DNA from: BP-191 sp035940575 | Lineage (GTDB): Bacteria; Actinomycetota; Actinomycetes; BP-191 | Direction: 5' to 3' | Assembly: GCA_035940575.1 (NCBI GenBank) | Contig: DASZER010000043.1 | Coordinates: 1 to 64,000, forward strand | Length of the DNA stretch: 64,000 bases | Part shown: positions 40,086 to 48,853 of the stretch, piece after piece | Layout of the letters: each line of letters opens with the position of its first letter | Numbering within the stretch: position 1 is the stretch's first letter | The notes under the pieces: model-generated | What the model was told of the DNA's origin: nothing | Databases searched by the model: none | Seen by the model: only the letters and a program-made list of their open reading frames with translations | Program-made: the position numbers and the translations under genes

Positions 40086-42563
40086 TCAGCCGTCGATCGC
40101 GTCCCCTGCGGTCGACTCCCGAATGCGCGACACGAGTTCCCGTACCAGGTCCCGGTGCGCTTCCTGGGTCAGCAGGCTCAGCGCCTCGTTGGCAGCATTC
40201 ATCGCTTCGTCAGCGTTTCCCGCCTGCTCGTGCAACTGTGCGAGCGAGGTGAGGGCGGAGCCGAGTTCGTCGGGAGCGTGAGCCACGCGAAGTTGCGCGA
40301 CAAGGGGCGCTGCCGCCGCTATGGCGGCGGCCGGTGCCAGGTCGCCGTTCACCGCGCGGTACAGCAGGAACTTCGTGTTCCGCGCGAGGACTGCGCTCAC
40401 CGCTGCCGGTCCGGCAGTTGCGGCGCACCAGTCCAACACCGCCGCCGCGGGCTGCCAACGCTCCTGCCTCACCAGGGCGTCGCTTGCGTAAGACAACGCG
40501 CGGATCCCCTCGTCCGCGTCGCTCGCGAGCAGGAACGCCGCGGCGGCAACCCAGAACTGCGCCTCGGCAGCACCGAAGTCACCCTTCCGCATCAGGCTGA
40601 CGCCCGCTTGCCCCCAGCGCCGGGCGAGCAGGTGCAGCGCCTCCCGCAGCCTGTCGACGAGGATGAGACCGCTGTCGAGACGCGTCACCGCGCCGCCAAC
40701 GAGAGGTGCGATCCACGCCGTGAGCCGGCGAGGAACGTCGGCCAACAGCGACACGTCATCGCCCTCGGTGAGCACGTAGTACGCCACTGCGACGACCGCA
40801 CCCGAGAGAGGCTGAACGAGGCAAACCTTTGTAGCAGTCTCAGCCAGCACACCTGCCACGCGAGCGTCCACTTCGGCGTCGCAACGAGTGAGCAGCTCGT
40901 AGAGCACCTCGTCCACGCGGTCTCCGCCGCGGCAAATCTCGCTGTGCAACCGCCTGAGGAGCATCGCGACGCGGGCGTCCTCGTCGAACGCGAGAGCCGT
41001 GAGGTCCGGAAGCGTGACGCGCCGGATGGCGGATCCCACCACAGTCGACCGCAAAGTCGCGGCCTCTTCTTGAAACCGCTTCGCCAGCTCGACTTCACCG
41101 AGGAAGATCGCGGTCCTCCAACGGTTCTCCGCCACTGCGAGCTCGAGTTGCGCCACACCGGCCGCCCGCGCGAAGCGGGCGCCCTGCCGCCAGCTCACCA
41201 GGGCCCCCCTCATGTCGTCACGCAGCCGGGCGATCACCCCGTCGAGAAAGTGAGCGGCCGCCCAACGGCCCATGCTGCCGCCGTCGGGACTCTGTCTGAT
41301 CAGATCGACCGCCTCGGCCAGCGCGCAGGCGGCGTCGTCGACGCGGTCGAGACTCGCGTACGCCGCACCAGTGTTGAGCTTCACGCCGGAGAGGTTCTGC
41401 AATATCTCGCCGCGCGCTTCCTCACCCGGCGCGGCCCACGCGGGACCGTCGACGACAGTCCGTGTCAACTCCTCGCACAGTCGCAAGTCCACAAGGGCTT
41501 GCTCGTCGTCTCGTCCGACCAAGTCGTTGCCGAACATCGCGATCGCGTTCGACATGCGCAGCGCGTCGAGGATCGCGACACCTCTCGTCAACCCCGCGCG
41601 GATCTCGGAGCGAATGGTCCGACGCAGTTCGTCAGACGCCTCTACGTACCCGGCGCCCTGAAGCATTCGTGCGAGGCACGCCGCGACCGACTCATCACCG
41701 ATGTGTGGCTTCGCGAACCATGCGTTGATGTGGTCGTCGACGGAGCGCACGTTCCCACGCGGTCGTTGCGCCGGCACGTCGAGCCCCAGCGTCGCTAGCA
41801 CATCGGGCAGGTCACCCTCGGCGAACGCGCCGTCCACGACTGCGGCCACGACCTCGGCCGCGCCGCGTGACGGCTCGTGCCCGCCACGCTGCGTCCAGCG
41901 CAACCACGGGATCGTGGGCGCCGCCCGCCAAACCCCGAAGTAGTCGTCACTCAGGTCAAGGTCGGCGCCGGAGAACCCGGCGACCAATACGCGGTGGGAC
42001 GCGAACAGGCGCGCCAGCCATGCCTGGACATTCGGTGGCAGCCCGCGCCGCTTCTGCGTCGCTAGGTCGACTAGCGACGACGACGTCCGCGTCACCGATC
42101 CGTGGACCTTAATGAGGATGCATGGATCGTCCGGCGCGAGCGACCATGGCGGGAGCGAACCGCCTGGCATATACACGTCGAGGGGGACGCCCGCGTCCTG
42201 GAATGCCTGCTCGATGAGCGTGTCGAAGTTCGTGGTGACGATCGCCGCGAGCTCACCCCGCCCCGCGAGCGTTGCGAGCGCGTCGTGGCACGGGCTCGGC
42301 GTGTCGCCGTCGAGACACCCCAACGCGTCGAACCAGCTAGAACCCGCGAAGGCGTCGGCAACCTCCGCGCTGAACACGGCAACGCCGATCTCGTCGAGGC
42401 CGAGCGACGCGACCTGTTGCGCCAGTCCAGGATTTCGGACGTAGCGACGCGTGCGCGCCTTCATCGCCTCCAACACGGAGTTGTTGAAGCCCCACCAACT
42501 CGGAACCTCGCTGGGCGGGATGGCCGAGACCCCGGCCCCCGCGAGCACTACGAGACGTTCCAT
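40086..42563 (-). CDS. SIR2-domain protein with long helical-repeat C-terminus (putative defence)
   Basis: An 825-residue protein. The N-terminal 270 residues form a SIR2-like NAD+-binding domain: LAGAGVS (residues 8-14), VTTNFDTLIEQAF and KVHGSVTR with the catalytic-type His, then LVAGFSGADLD. The remaining about 550 residues are Ala/Leu-rich helices with TPR-like periodicity. This is the layout of SIR2-TPR anti-phage NADases. The ATG at 42,563 is chosen; a GTG three codons upstream is also possible. It may act alone or with the convergent TIR gene. Confidence 0.8.
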   Translation of the reverse strand: MERLVVLAGAGVSAIPPSEVPSWWGFNNSVLEAMKARTRRYVRNPGLAQQVASLGLDEIGVAVFSAEVADAFAGSSWFDALGCLDGDTPSPCHDALATLAGRGELAAIVTTNFDTLIEQAFQDAGVPLDVYMPGGSLPPWSLAPDDPCILIKVHGSVTRTSSSLVDLATQKRRGLPPNVQAWLARLFASHRVLVAGFSGADLDLSDDYFGVWRAAPTIPWLRWTQRGGHEPSRGAAEVVAAVVDGAFAEGDLPDVLATLGLDVPAQRPRGNVRSVDDHINAWFAKPHIGDESVAACLARMLQGAGYVEASDELRRTIRSEIRAGLTRGVAILDALRMSNAIAMFGNDLVGRDDEQALVDLRLCEELTRTVVDGPAWAAPGEEARGEILQNLSGVKLNTGAAYASLDRVDDAACALAEAVDLIRQSPDGGSMGRWAAAHFLDGVIARLRDDMRGALVSWRQGARFARAAGVAQLELAVAENRWRTAIFLGEVELAKRFQEEAATLRSTVVGSAIRRVTLPDLTALAFDEDARVAMLLRRLHSEICRGGDRVDEVLYELLTRCDAEVDARVAGVLAETATKVCLVQPLSGAVVAVAYYVLTEGDDVSLLADVPRRLTAWIAPLVGGAVTRLDSGLILVDRLREALHLLARRWGQAGVSLMRKGDFGAAEAQFWVAAAAFLLASDADEGIRALSYASDALVRQERWQPAAAVLDWCAATAGPAAVSAVLARNTKFLLYRAVNGDLAPAAAIAAAAPLVAQLRVAHAPDELGSALTSLAQLHEQAGNADEAMNAANEALSLLTQEAHRDLVRELVSRIRESTAGDAIDG

Positions 42564-42817
42564 GTTCGTCACGACCGATGAAGCCTAGGACGAGCAGCGC
42601 CGGTCGACCGGCGTCCGTAGTGCACGGGCGACACAGGCATGTGGTGACGGCATACGGACATGGTCCGACGAGACGCCGCGTGCCCCGTAGCGCGTGACGT
42701 GCGCCGCGGTGTCCGAGGTACCGACCGATGCGCCGAGCCGGCAGATCCTTGGCGGCGAAGCCGCAACGCAGTTCAATGAGCCGCCAGTAGAGCAGCAGCA
42801 CGGATGAGCCACCGGTC

Positions 42818-43065
42818 ATGTCACCTCGCACAGCTTCTTCCCAGCCGAGCCGGCGCGGCGCGCACTGCGCCGGCTCGCCGCAGACACCGACGACAGCATT
42901 TGCGCCATCGCCGCGAACATCGGCGTCGACCGCGACACGCTCCACCGGCTCTTCACCCGCGACCGCATCCGGTGGGACGCGGCCGACCACATCGCGGTCG
43001 CACTCGGCCACCACCCCTGCCAGCTGTGGCCCGAGTGGTTCCCCGAGAGCGAGGAGCGGCCATGA
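42818..43065 (+). pseudogene. Broken copy of the small HTH gene
   Basis: From the ATG at 42,818 an indel of a few bases separates the start from the body, which continues in another frame as FFPAEPARRALRRLAADTD, SICAIAANIGVDRDTLHRLF and RDRIRWDAADHIAVALG to a stop at 43,063. It matches the protein at 35,859-36,098 at most positions. No in-frame start remains. Confidence 0.75.
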
Positions 43066-43252
43066 ACACCGAAGATCTACCCGAGGTGCTAACGATCGAC
43101 GAGACGCGCGCTTCCTCCGGATCAGCCGGGGCCTCGCATTCCAAGGGGCAAGAAGGGGCGAGATCCCCGCAGTGCGCGTCGGCCGACGGCTCTTGGTTCC
43201 AAGATCCCGGCTCCTCGCTTGGTTGGAGGGAGTCCCGCACAGCCGCACATGA
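43062..43252 (+). pseudogene. Frameshifted copy of the excisionase-type gene
   Basis: It starts MNTEDLPEVLTIDET, then a one-base loss moves ARFLRISRGLAFQGARRGEI and PAVRVGRRLLVPRSRLLAWL into another frame. It aligns with the intact protein at 36,095-36,277 throughout. The ATGA overlap with the broken HTH copy is preserved, so the pair was duplicated as a unit. Confidence 0.78.
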
Positions 43253-43516
43253 GGCGAAGCGCTCGCTGCCGGGCGTTTGAAGCCGCCTGCGGGAAGTTGG
43301 CATGTGAAGCTCACGCTGAGCGAGCGAAACTATTCGATGCTTCCACCCCTTGCTGATTCCGAATCCAACTCTTAGCGGTGCGCCCCTGGCCGCCGCCACT
43401 TCGCCGGACCCGTGCTTGGAGATCACCTGTTCTCCCGGGTGACGGCTGGGCGGCAAACGACGCTGGTCATCGGGCAGCCGGTCGCGCAGAATAGGCCTCA
43501 AAGAACGGGGGTGCCC

Positions 43517-43828
43517 ATGAATGACGTGCTTAGAGTCGACGCCGCCACGCTCGTCGCGACCGAACACCGCCTCGCGAGGACGTCCGACGACCTGACGTCG
43601 GCGGCTGAACACGTCGCCCGAGCCGTCGAGCAAGCGTTGCGTGGCGCCGGGCAGTTTCGCGATGACCTCGCCCCCGGGACCACGGCTTTCGCGGCGTCCT
43701 GGGCGGCGGTCCTCCCCATCTTCTCCTCGTCTGCCGACGCCGTGGGGCGACTCGCGCTGAACACGCTGTTCGAGACGGAATCACTGGAGCAGCGGCTCCG
43801 GAGGATGTTCGAGCTGAGGCATTGGTGA
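43517..43828 (+). CDS. Small WXG100/ESX-like helical protein (effector partner)
   Basis: A 103-residue helical hairpin: LRVDAATLVATEHRLARTSD, then a turn around TTAFAASWAAVLPIF in place of a strict WxG, then a second helix ending RRMFELRHW. Size and layout fit ESX/LXG-associated small partners. The ATG at 43,517 (or GTG 43,511) follows GAACGGGGG. Its stop overlaps the 613-residue gene as GTGA, as expected for a chaperone or co-secreted partner of that protein. Confidence 0.65.
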   Translation: MNDVLRVDAATLVATEHRLARTSDDLTSAAEHVARAVEQALRGAGQFRDDLAPGTTAFAASWAAVLPIFSSSADAVGRLALNTLFETESLEQRLRRMFELRHW

Positions 43829-45666
43829 CCGCGTTCCGCCTGGACGTCGATCCCGCCGCCGTCGAAGCTGCGGGGCGTTCTCTCGGGGACGCCGCCGGGG
43901 ATCTCGCGCGCGAGGCCGGATCGGTGGCGGCCGTCGCGGCTTCGTTCGCCGGTGCGTGGGAGGGCGCGGCCGCCACGACGGCGGTCTGCGAACTGGACTC
44001 GCTGGCCCGTCACCTGCGCGCCGCCGCGCCGCGCTTGACCGATGCCGAACGCGCCCTGGTCACGCTCGCTGGAGCCTACCGCGAGGCCGATGACACGACG
44101 GTGCCCGCGTTGAACAAGCGGTGGGCCGCCGCGCACGCGCGGTACGCCGCGGAAGTGGCGGACGCGGCACGCGACCGGCTGGCCGAGATCCTCTCCATCC
44201 CCGCCACCATCGCGGCGCGCGAGCGCGCGGACACACACCACGGCATCGAGACCGACCTGGCGGACCGGATCGCCGACGCGCGCGCCGAGCTCGACGGAGC
44301 CGTCGCGGGGCTGACGCGGGAGTTCGACGCCCTCGTGGACGAGCTGCGTCGGCGCAGCCGCGCGGCGGGCGACCTGCTCAGCGAGGCGGTCGTGCTCCGG
44401 GCGGGCGCGCTGGCGTTCGCCGCGCACCGGGCCGGGATGCCAGGCTGGCTAACCGCCGTCCTCACCGCGATCGGCGGGCCGGACGCGGTCGCCGCATTCG
44501 CCGGCTCGCTGCCGCTCGGGACACTCGCGACGCGCGGCGCCCGGCTCGCGGACGACGACGTGGAGGGGCTGGGCGCGCTGGTGGACGCGGCGCGCGCCGC
44601 GGGGCTCACGCCGCGCGACTACGGCGAGATCCTCGACCGGTACTGGCTGGCCCGAGCGCTGCGCGACGCGGACATCGACCCGGAACGCTGGGTGCCCCAG
44701 GCGGGCGCCGCGCGGAACAAGGCGACGATCGAGGCCGTTTACACCTACTACGGCCGCCTCTACCTCGACCACCCCGAGCTGGAGTGGGCCGCGATGGCCA
44801 ACCAGGTCGGCGCCTCCTTTGCGGCCGGCATGTACGACATGGAGTCGTTGCGCAAGTTCGGCAGGCGGGTCAAGGACGCACCGGCCGCAGTCCGCGCGGC
44901 GCTGCCCCGGGACATCAAGCAGATGGCCGACGCGCTCGCCGGCCTGACCGAGGCCGAGGCCGGGTACTACGAGACGACGCTGCTGACGATGCAGCGCGAC
45001 ATCTTCAACGACCAAGCGCGCATGCACGCCGCATACGTCCACGGCGGGCTCGCCGCGTTGGAGGAACTGCACGACGCCGGCATGGTCGACGACCGCACGA
45101 TCGGGGCGTGGCGGCGGATCGACAAGGGCAGCCGGACGGGCAACGTCGCCGACGTCCGGGCCGGGAACCGGTCCCTGCTCCATCGCGAGCAGCACGAGAT
45201 CATCGGCGACTCCTACGACCAGATGCGGAGACACTCCCCCACCGGGCCGGCGGTGACGTGGGCCTTCACCCTGGGGGGCAAGCCGTCCGTCGAAGGTGCG
45301 CGCGGGTACGCGGACGTCTTCCCTGAGCGGATCCAGTTCGAGACGCCAGGGCCGCACTCGGTCGGCACGCCGAGCAGCATCTTCCGCTGGAACATCCCGC
45401 ACGTCAGCGCGGACAACCCGGTGCAGGGCCATGTGAAGATCACGACGCCGTTCCCCGACGGCAACATCGCCAGCCGCGACCAGCGCTGGCGGCTCATCGT
45501 GGAGGACACGTTGCCGACGTTCGTCAGGCTCGCGGACCGGCCCGATCGGCTGCGGGCCCTCGTCGAGACGCCGATCGCCGAGCGGATCGCGGATTACCGG
45601 CTGGCCGCGCGGTGGGACGAGATCGCTCGCGACCTCGTCGACGTGGACACGGACCTCGACCAGTGA
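43825..45666 (+). CDS. Putative type VII secretion effector, 613 residues
   Basis: Residues 1-210 are long helices with WEGAA in the turn (LDVDPAAVEAAGRSLGDAAG, then GAWEGAAATTAVCELDSLARHL), a WXG100/LXG-like targeting module. A hydrophobic stretch follows (MPGWLTAVLTAIGGPDAVAAFAG), then a globular C-terminal half with TYYGRLYLDHPELEWAAMAN, GNRSLLHREQHEIIGDSYDQM and GYADVFPERIQF. The C-terminal domain resembles proteins annotated only by DUFs; no enzyme motif is claimed. It is coupled by GTGA overlaps to the small partner before it and a lipoprotein after it. Confidence 0.65.
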   Translation: MTAFRLDVDPAAVEAAGRSLGDAAGDLAREAGSVAAVAASFAGAWEGAAATTAVCELDSLARHLRAAAPRLTDAERALVTLAGAYREADDTTVPALNKRWAAAHARYAAEVADAARDRLAEILSIPATIAARERADTHHGIETDLADRIADARAELDGAVAGLTREFDALVDELRRRSRAAGDLLSEAVVLRAGALAFAAHRAGMPGWLTAVLTAIGGPDAVAAFAGSLPLGTLATRGARLADDDVEGLGALVDAARAAGLTPRDYGEILDRYWLARALRDADIDPERWVPQAGAARNKATIEAVYTYYGRLYLDHPELEWAAMANQVGASFAAGMYDMESLRKFGRRVKDAPAAVRAALPRDIKQMADALAGLTEAEAGYYETTLLTMQRDIFNDQARMHAAYVHGGLAALEELHDAGMVDDRTIGAWRRIDKGSRTGNVADVRAGNRSLLHREQHEIIGDSYDQMRRHSPTGPAVTWAFTLGGKPSVEGARGYADVFPERIQFETPGPHSVGTPSSIFRWNIPHVSADNPVQGHVKITTPFPDGNIASRDQRWRLIVEDTLPTFVRLADRPDRLRALVETPIAERIADYRLAARWDEIARDLVDVDTDLDQ

Positions 45667-46256
45667 GCACCCCGCGGCTCGCGGCGACGGTGGCCGTGTC
45701 CGCCCTCACCTTCTTAGGAGGCTGCGCAATGCCCGCAGACAACGGGACCGCCACGGCGGCGGACCGCTTCCGGGCGGAGCAGCGGGTCGAGCTCGACCTG
45801 CGCACGCCACCGAGCAGGGAGGAGGCCGGCCTCGCGGACGGGTCGGGCACGTTGATCATTGAGCGCGAGAGCGAGCGGATGCTCGATGTGTCGCTGACGC
45901 TGCCAAACGGCGCTGTGCTCGAGGTGCCAGCGTTCGGTGTCGTGCTTAGCACCTCGGTCGACGCCGCACCGGACGGCCCGGTGGAATCCATCACCGTCAA
46001 TCGCCGCGTAGACGACCTGGCGACTGCGCGCGCGGCGCTGGTCGCGAACGCGCCGACCCTGGCGCTCGACGCGGCTGAGGTCGGGGCGTTCTTCGACGGC
46101 GTGCAACCCGGGCCGCGTGAGACGCGAGTCTTCGCGTCCGCCGGCGTGGGCTACCTGCGGATCGACGTCGAGGTGCGGCACGACCCCCTAAACGGCGAGC
46201 ACGTGACGATCGACTACAAGCTCGACTGGGGATCGGCCGCGGGCAGCGGAGCGTAG
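45663..46256 (+). CDS. Lipoprotein coupled to the putative effector
   Basis: A 197-residue lipoprotein: LTFLGGC is the lipobox and the mature domain is beta-rich (ADGSGTLIIERESERMLDVS, VGYLRIDVEVRHDP). The GTG start overlaps the effector stop as GTGA. A surface lipoprotein directly after a toxin-like gene suggests an immunity protein acting outside the membrane, but a secretion-accessory role is equally possible. Confidence 0.62.
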   Translation: MSTPRLAATVAVSALTFLGGCAMPADNGTATAADRFRAEQRVELDLRTPPSREEAGLADGSGTLIIERESERMLDVSLTLPNGAVLEVPAFGVVLSTSVDAAPDGPVESITVNRRVDDLATARAALVANAPTLALDAAEVGAFFDGVQPGPRETRVFASAGVGYLRIDVEVRHDPLNGEHVTIDYKLDWGSAAGSGA

Positions 46257-46603
46257 ATCGGAACGTTTGGCGCGTTGGGCACGGTGACGACGGTGGCACC
46301 CGACACACGCACGATGGCAGCGGCGTGCCCGTCGGCGATTGCGCCACGGCCGACCTGTACGGGCGCGGGGATGCCGGTCGCGGCTAGGTCCGGCCCGGCG
46401 GGCAGCCAATCCGTTGCTTGGACAGAGCCGGTGCTGTCGAGCAGCGCGACGGCAAAAGCCGTGCTTGTCGGCGAGTGCGCTGGGATCCTGGAATGCATGG
46501 AGTGGAGGACAGTCTGTGACCGAGGGCAATTCGACGACTTCAAGCCGCCCGCCGCGTCGAGCTCGCTAGCCACGCTTTCGCCGCGGATCGCGAGGCCGGC
46601 CAG
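46257..46603. other. Intergenic stretch without a convincing gene
   Basis: The minus strand has a 94-codon open frame (46,214-46,498, ATG at 46,498) ending VPNAPNVPIYAPLPAADPQSSL. It has no ribosome site and overlaps the convergent lipoprotein gene by 43 bases. I cannot decide whether it is expressed. Otherwise no repeats or motifs were seen. Confidence 0.3.
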
Positions 46604-47838
46604 ATGACCGCAGTGAGCGAGGGTCCTCCGTTGCTGGTCGAGAACGAGGCCTGGCTGTTCTCGGCGGGCGTGCGCGCGGATTACCGCCCCAGCCGCGACG
46701 ACGAAGCGTCGTTCGCGTTCCTTGACCGGGTCCGTCAGCCCTGCTTTGAGCGCATCCGCGCGTTCTATGAGGACGCGTTCCGCCACTACCCGTCCGGCAA
46801 GGACCGCAAGGACCTCCGCGGCCGCTTCCGCTCGGGCAACTACGCCCAGCACATCGCTGCGCGCTGGGAGCTTTACCAGTTCGCGCTATGGACCCGGCTG
46901 GGTTTCACGCTGACCCCCCACCCGGACAGCGGCGACGGCATCTTCCGCGACTTCCTAGTCACCAGCTCCGACGGCACCACCTTCTACTTGGAGTGCGTGG
47001 TGGACACCCGGTCGGAGGGCGCGCGGGCGGCGGATCTGCGGTGGGCCGCAATCACCACGAAACTGCGTTCACTCGCCACCGCTACGCATGGATTGGCGGT
47101 GGACCGGCGCGCGGTCGGCCTGCGCCCGTTGCCAACGCGCCAGCTCGTCGCGCAGGTGCGGGACGGTCTCGCCACTCTCGGCCCGGCGAGGAGCGAACGC
47201 TCGTGCGCGTCAACCGGGACGGCTGGCAGTTCGAGGTACGGGCGTCGCCGCTGTTCGCCCCTGGCCTGGCGGTCGCGCAAGGCGGCGCAATGAGCGCTCA
47301 GGCGCGCCTCTATGACCCGATCCGCCGCCACGCGAAACGCAAAGCCCGCCGCACCGCGGGGCTTGACCGTCCGCTGGTGGTTGCCGTGCTTCTCGACCTC
47401 GGCATGCCAATCCTGGAGAAGCATGACGCAGTAGGCGAGGCGCTGTTCGGTCAGCCGATCGTGCAGGCGACCTCGGCGGGGCATCGCCGCGTCATCGATG
47501 ACGACGGGGTATGGGTCGACGCCGAAGGCCGACCGCGTCACGCCGGGGTGACCGCGCTGTTGCTCCGCGAGAACGTCGCCTTCGACCCCGCGCTTCCGAC
47601 GGTGCACCACCACCCGTTCGCGCGTCGCCCGTTTACCGTGAAGAGTCTGCCGCTGCGGACAGTCCGCTACGCCGCCGGCCGCATCGATTCGGTCACCGGG
47701 GCGACCACGACGGCGCACGAGCTGTTCGGGTTACCGCCGGACTGGCCAGGTCCGGAGGACCCGTTCGAGGGGGTCATGACCGACACCGTTCCATCACCGG
47801 CGATGTGGCATCCTGAGTCAGTCGTGCCCACGCCGTAG
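46604..47838 (+). pseudogene. Frameshifted gene with a nuclease-like strand pattern
   Basis: The N-terminal frame runs from ATG 46,604 to about 47,185 (VENEAWLFSAGVRADYRPSR, then GIFRDFLVTSSDGTTFYLEC). The rest, from PGEERTLVRVNRDGWQFEV to a stop at 47,838, is one base out of frame. Joined, they give a protein of about 411 residues. RDFLV and FYLEC resemble the D and ExK strands of PD-(D/E)XK nucleases, but the catalytic lysine is not clear. Probably inactive cargo. Confidence 0.6.
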
Positions 47839-48054
47839 CCAGATCGCGAGTCGGCAATCATCTCCCTAAGGCGCTCATTCTCCCGGGCGAACGTTGGACA
47901 GGTAAGCGGGTTCAACTCGTCCATCCAGCGCGGCGCGAGGAGAACGTATTTTTCCTGAACGGCACTGCGCGGGACTTCAATGGTCCGGTATGTTCTCTAC
48001 CATCCACAGGCGCCGGGGGAAGCCGCGACGAACCCGGTCTTCGAGAGGAGCGTC

Positions 48055-48351
48055 ATGGCGAACGTCAAGGTCACGTACCAGCAGATGCTGGATCAGGCGA
48101 CCAAGCTCACGAACGCCCGTACCGAGATCGAGGGTCAACTCACGGCTCTGAAGAACCAGGTCGACTCCCTGGTTGCCGAAGGCTTCGTGACGGATACCGC
48201 TTCGAAGTCGTTCCAGACGTCGTACGACGAGTTCACGCGCGGCGCGAAGGACACCATCGAGGGTCTCGACGGCATGGCCAAGTACCTCAACACGGCCGCG
48301 CGGACGTTCCACGAGGCCGACACGCAACTGGCGAGAACGCTCAACGCCTAG
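48055..48351 (+). CDS. WXG100 family type VII secretion substrate (Esx)
   Basis: A 98-residue two-helix protein (QQMLDQATKLTNARTEIEGQ, then a turn at VAEGFVTDTASKSFQTSYDEF). The GFVTxxA-S turn replaces the tryptophan of WxG, as in several Streptomyces Esx proteins. The ATG at 48,055 follows GAGAGGAGCG. It is a single gene with its own terminator, convergent to the secretion operon. It is probably secreted as a dimer and recognised by the FHA-FtsK ATPase. Confidence 0.85.
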   Translation: MANVKVTYQQMLDQATKLTNARTEIEGQLTALKNQVDSLVAEGFVTDTASKSFQTSYDEFTRGAKDTIEGLDGMAKYLNTAARTFHEADTQLARTLNA

Positions 48352-48367
48352 CCACAGGGCACCACCC

Positions 48368-48399
48368 GAGAGGCCGTCCGCGCGAGCTGGCGGCCTCTC
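48368..48399 (+). terminator. Terminator after the Esx gene
   Basis: A 9-bp stem GAGAGGCCG/CGGCCTCTC (48,368-48,376 with 48,391-48,399) with a 14-base loop, followed by TTCATT, 17 bases past the stop. Confidence 0.7.
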
Positions 48400-48451
48400 T
48401 TCATTCCACGCCTCAAGCCGCACCCGTGGTAGACCCAACGGGTAATAAGTG

Positions 48452-48853
48452 TTAGGGCACCGGGCGCGGCCCGAGGCTCTCGCGCAGCCCAGCGGCCCGG
48501 TCGCCGCTTGTGACGATGACCGCCTCGTCCACGGGCTCCTGGCCGCCGTCGTACATGTAGTAATTGATGACGTCGAGCGGCGCGATCCGGCTCTCCCACA
48601 GCAGCCTCGTCACCGGCTCCCGCAGCGCGGGCCGGTTCCCTAGCGGGACATCGAGCCGGACGGACAGGCGTGACAGGCCGGTCACCGCGGCGCCCTGGCT
48701 GTAGTCGATGCTGGCGCGCTCGACACCGGGCAGTGCCGCCAGTTCCGCCCTGAGCCGGTCCAGCTCGCCGGGCGGCACCGCCTCCCGCCCCGAGGGTGAG
48801 GAGGAGCAAGCGGCAGCGAGCAGCAGGAGGAGCACGATGAGGACCCGGGTCAC
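48452..48853 (-). CDS. Lipoprotein coupled to the alpha/beta-hydrolase gene
   Basis: A 133-residue lipoprotein with the lipobox LAAAC and a small alpha/beta domain (LRAELAALPGVERASIDYSQ, then LSVRLDVPLGNRPALREPV). The GTG start overlaps the hydrolase stop as GTGA. It closes the eight-gene secretion operon. Its place after a putative lipase mirrors the lipoprotein after the 613-residue effector; immunity or chaperone roles are possible. Confidence 0.65.
   Translation of the reverse strand: MTRVLIVLLLLLAAACSSSPSGREAVPPGELDRLRAELAALPGVERASIDYSQGAAVTGLSRLSVRLDVPLGNRPALREPVTRLLWESRIAPLDVINYYMYDGGQEPVDEAVIVTSGDRAAGLRESLGPRPVP

Noticed and set aside
38931..42563. Classical Thoeris (ThsA/ThsB) system
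   Set aside because: The SIR2 protein lacks a recognisable SLOG/STALD sensor and has a long helical-repeat tail, and the genes are convergent rather than in an operon.
46214..46498. 94-codon minus-strand frame between the lipoprotein and the broken nuclease-like gene
   Set aside because: No ribosome site, no relatives recognised, and it overlaps a convergent gene; noted only under the intergenic entry.
47667..47924. Minus-strand frame starting MDELNPLTCPTFAREN
   Set aside because: The first 35 residues look protein-like, but no ribosome site is seen and the rest is antisense to the frameshifted gene, so I did not list it as a gene.
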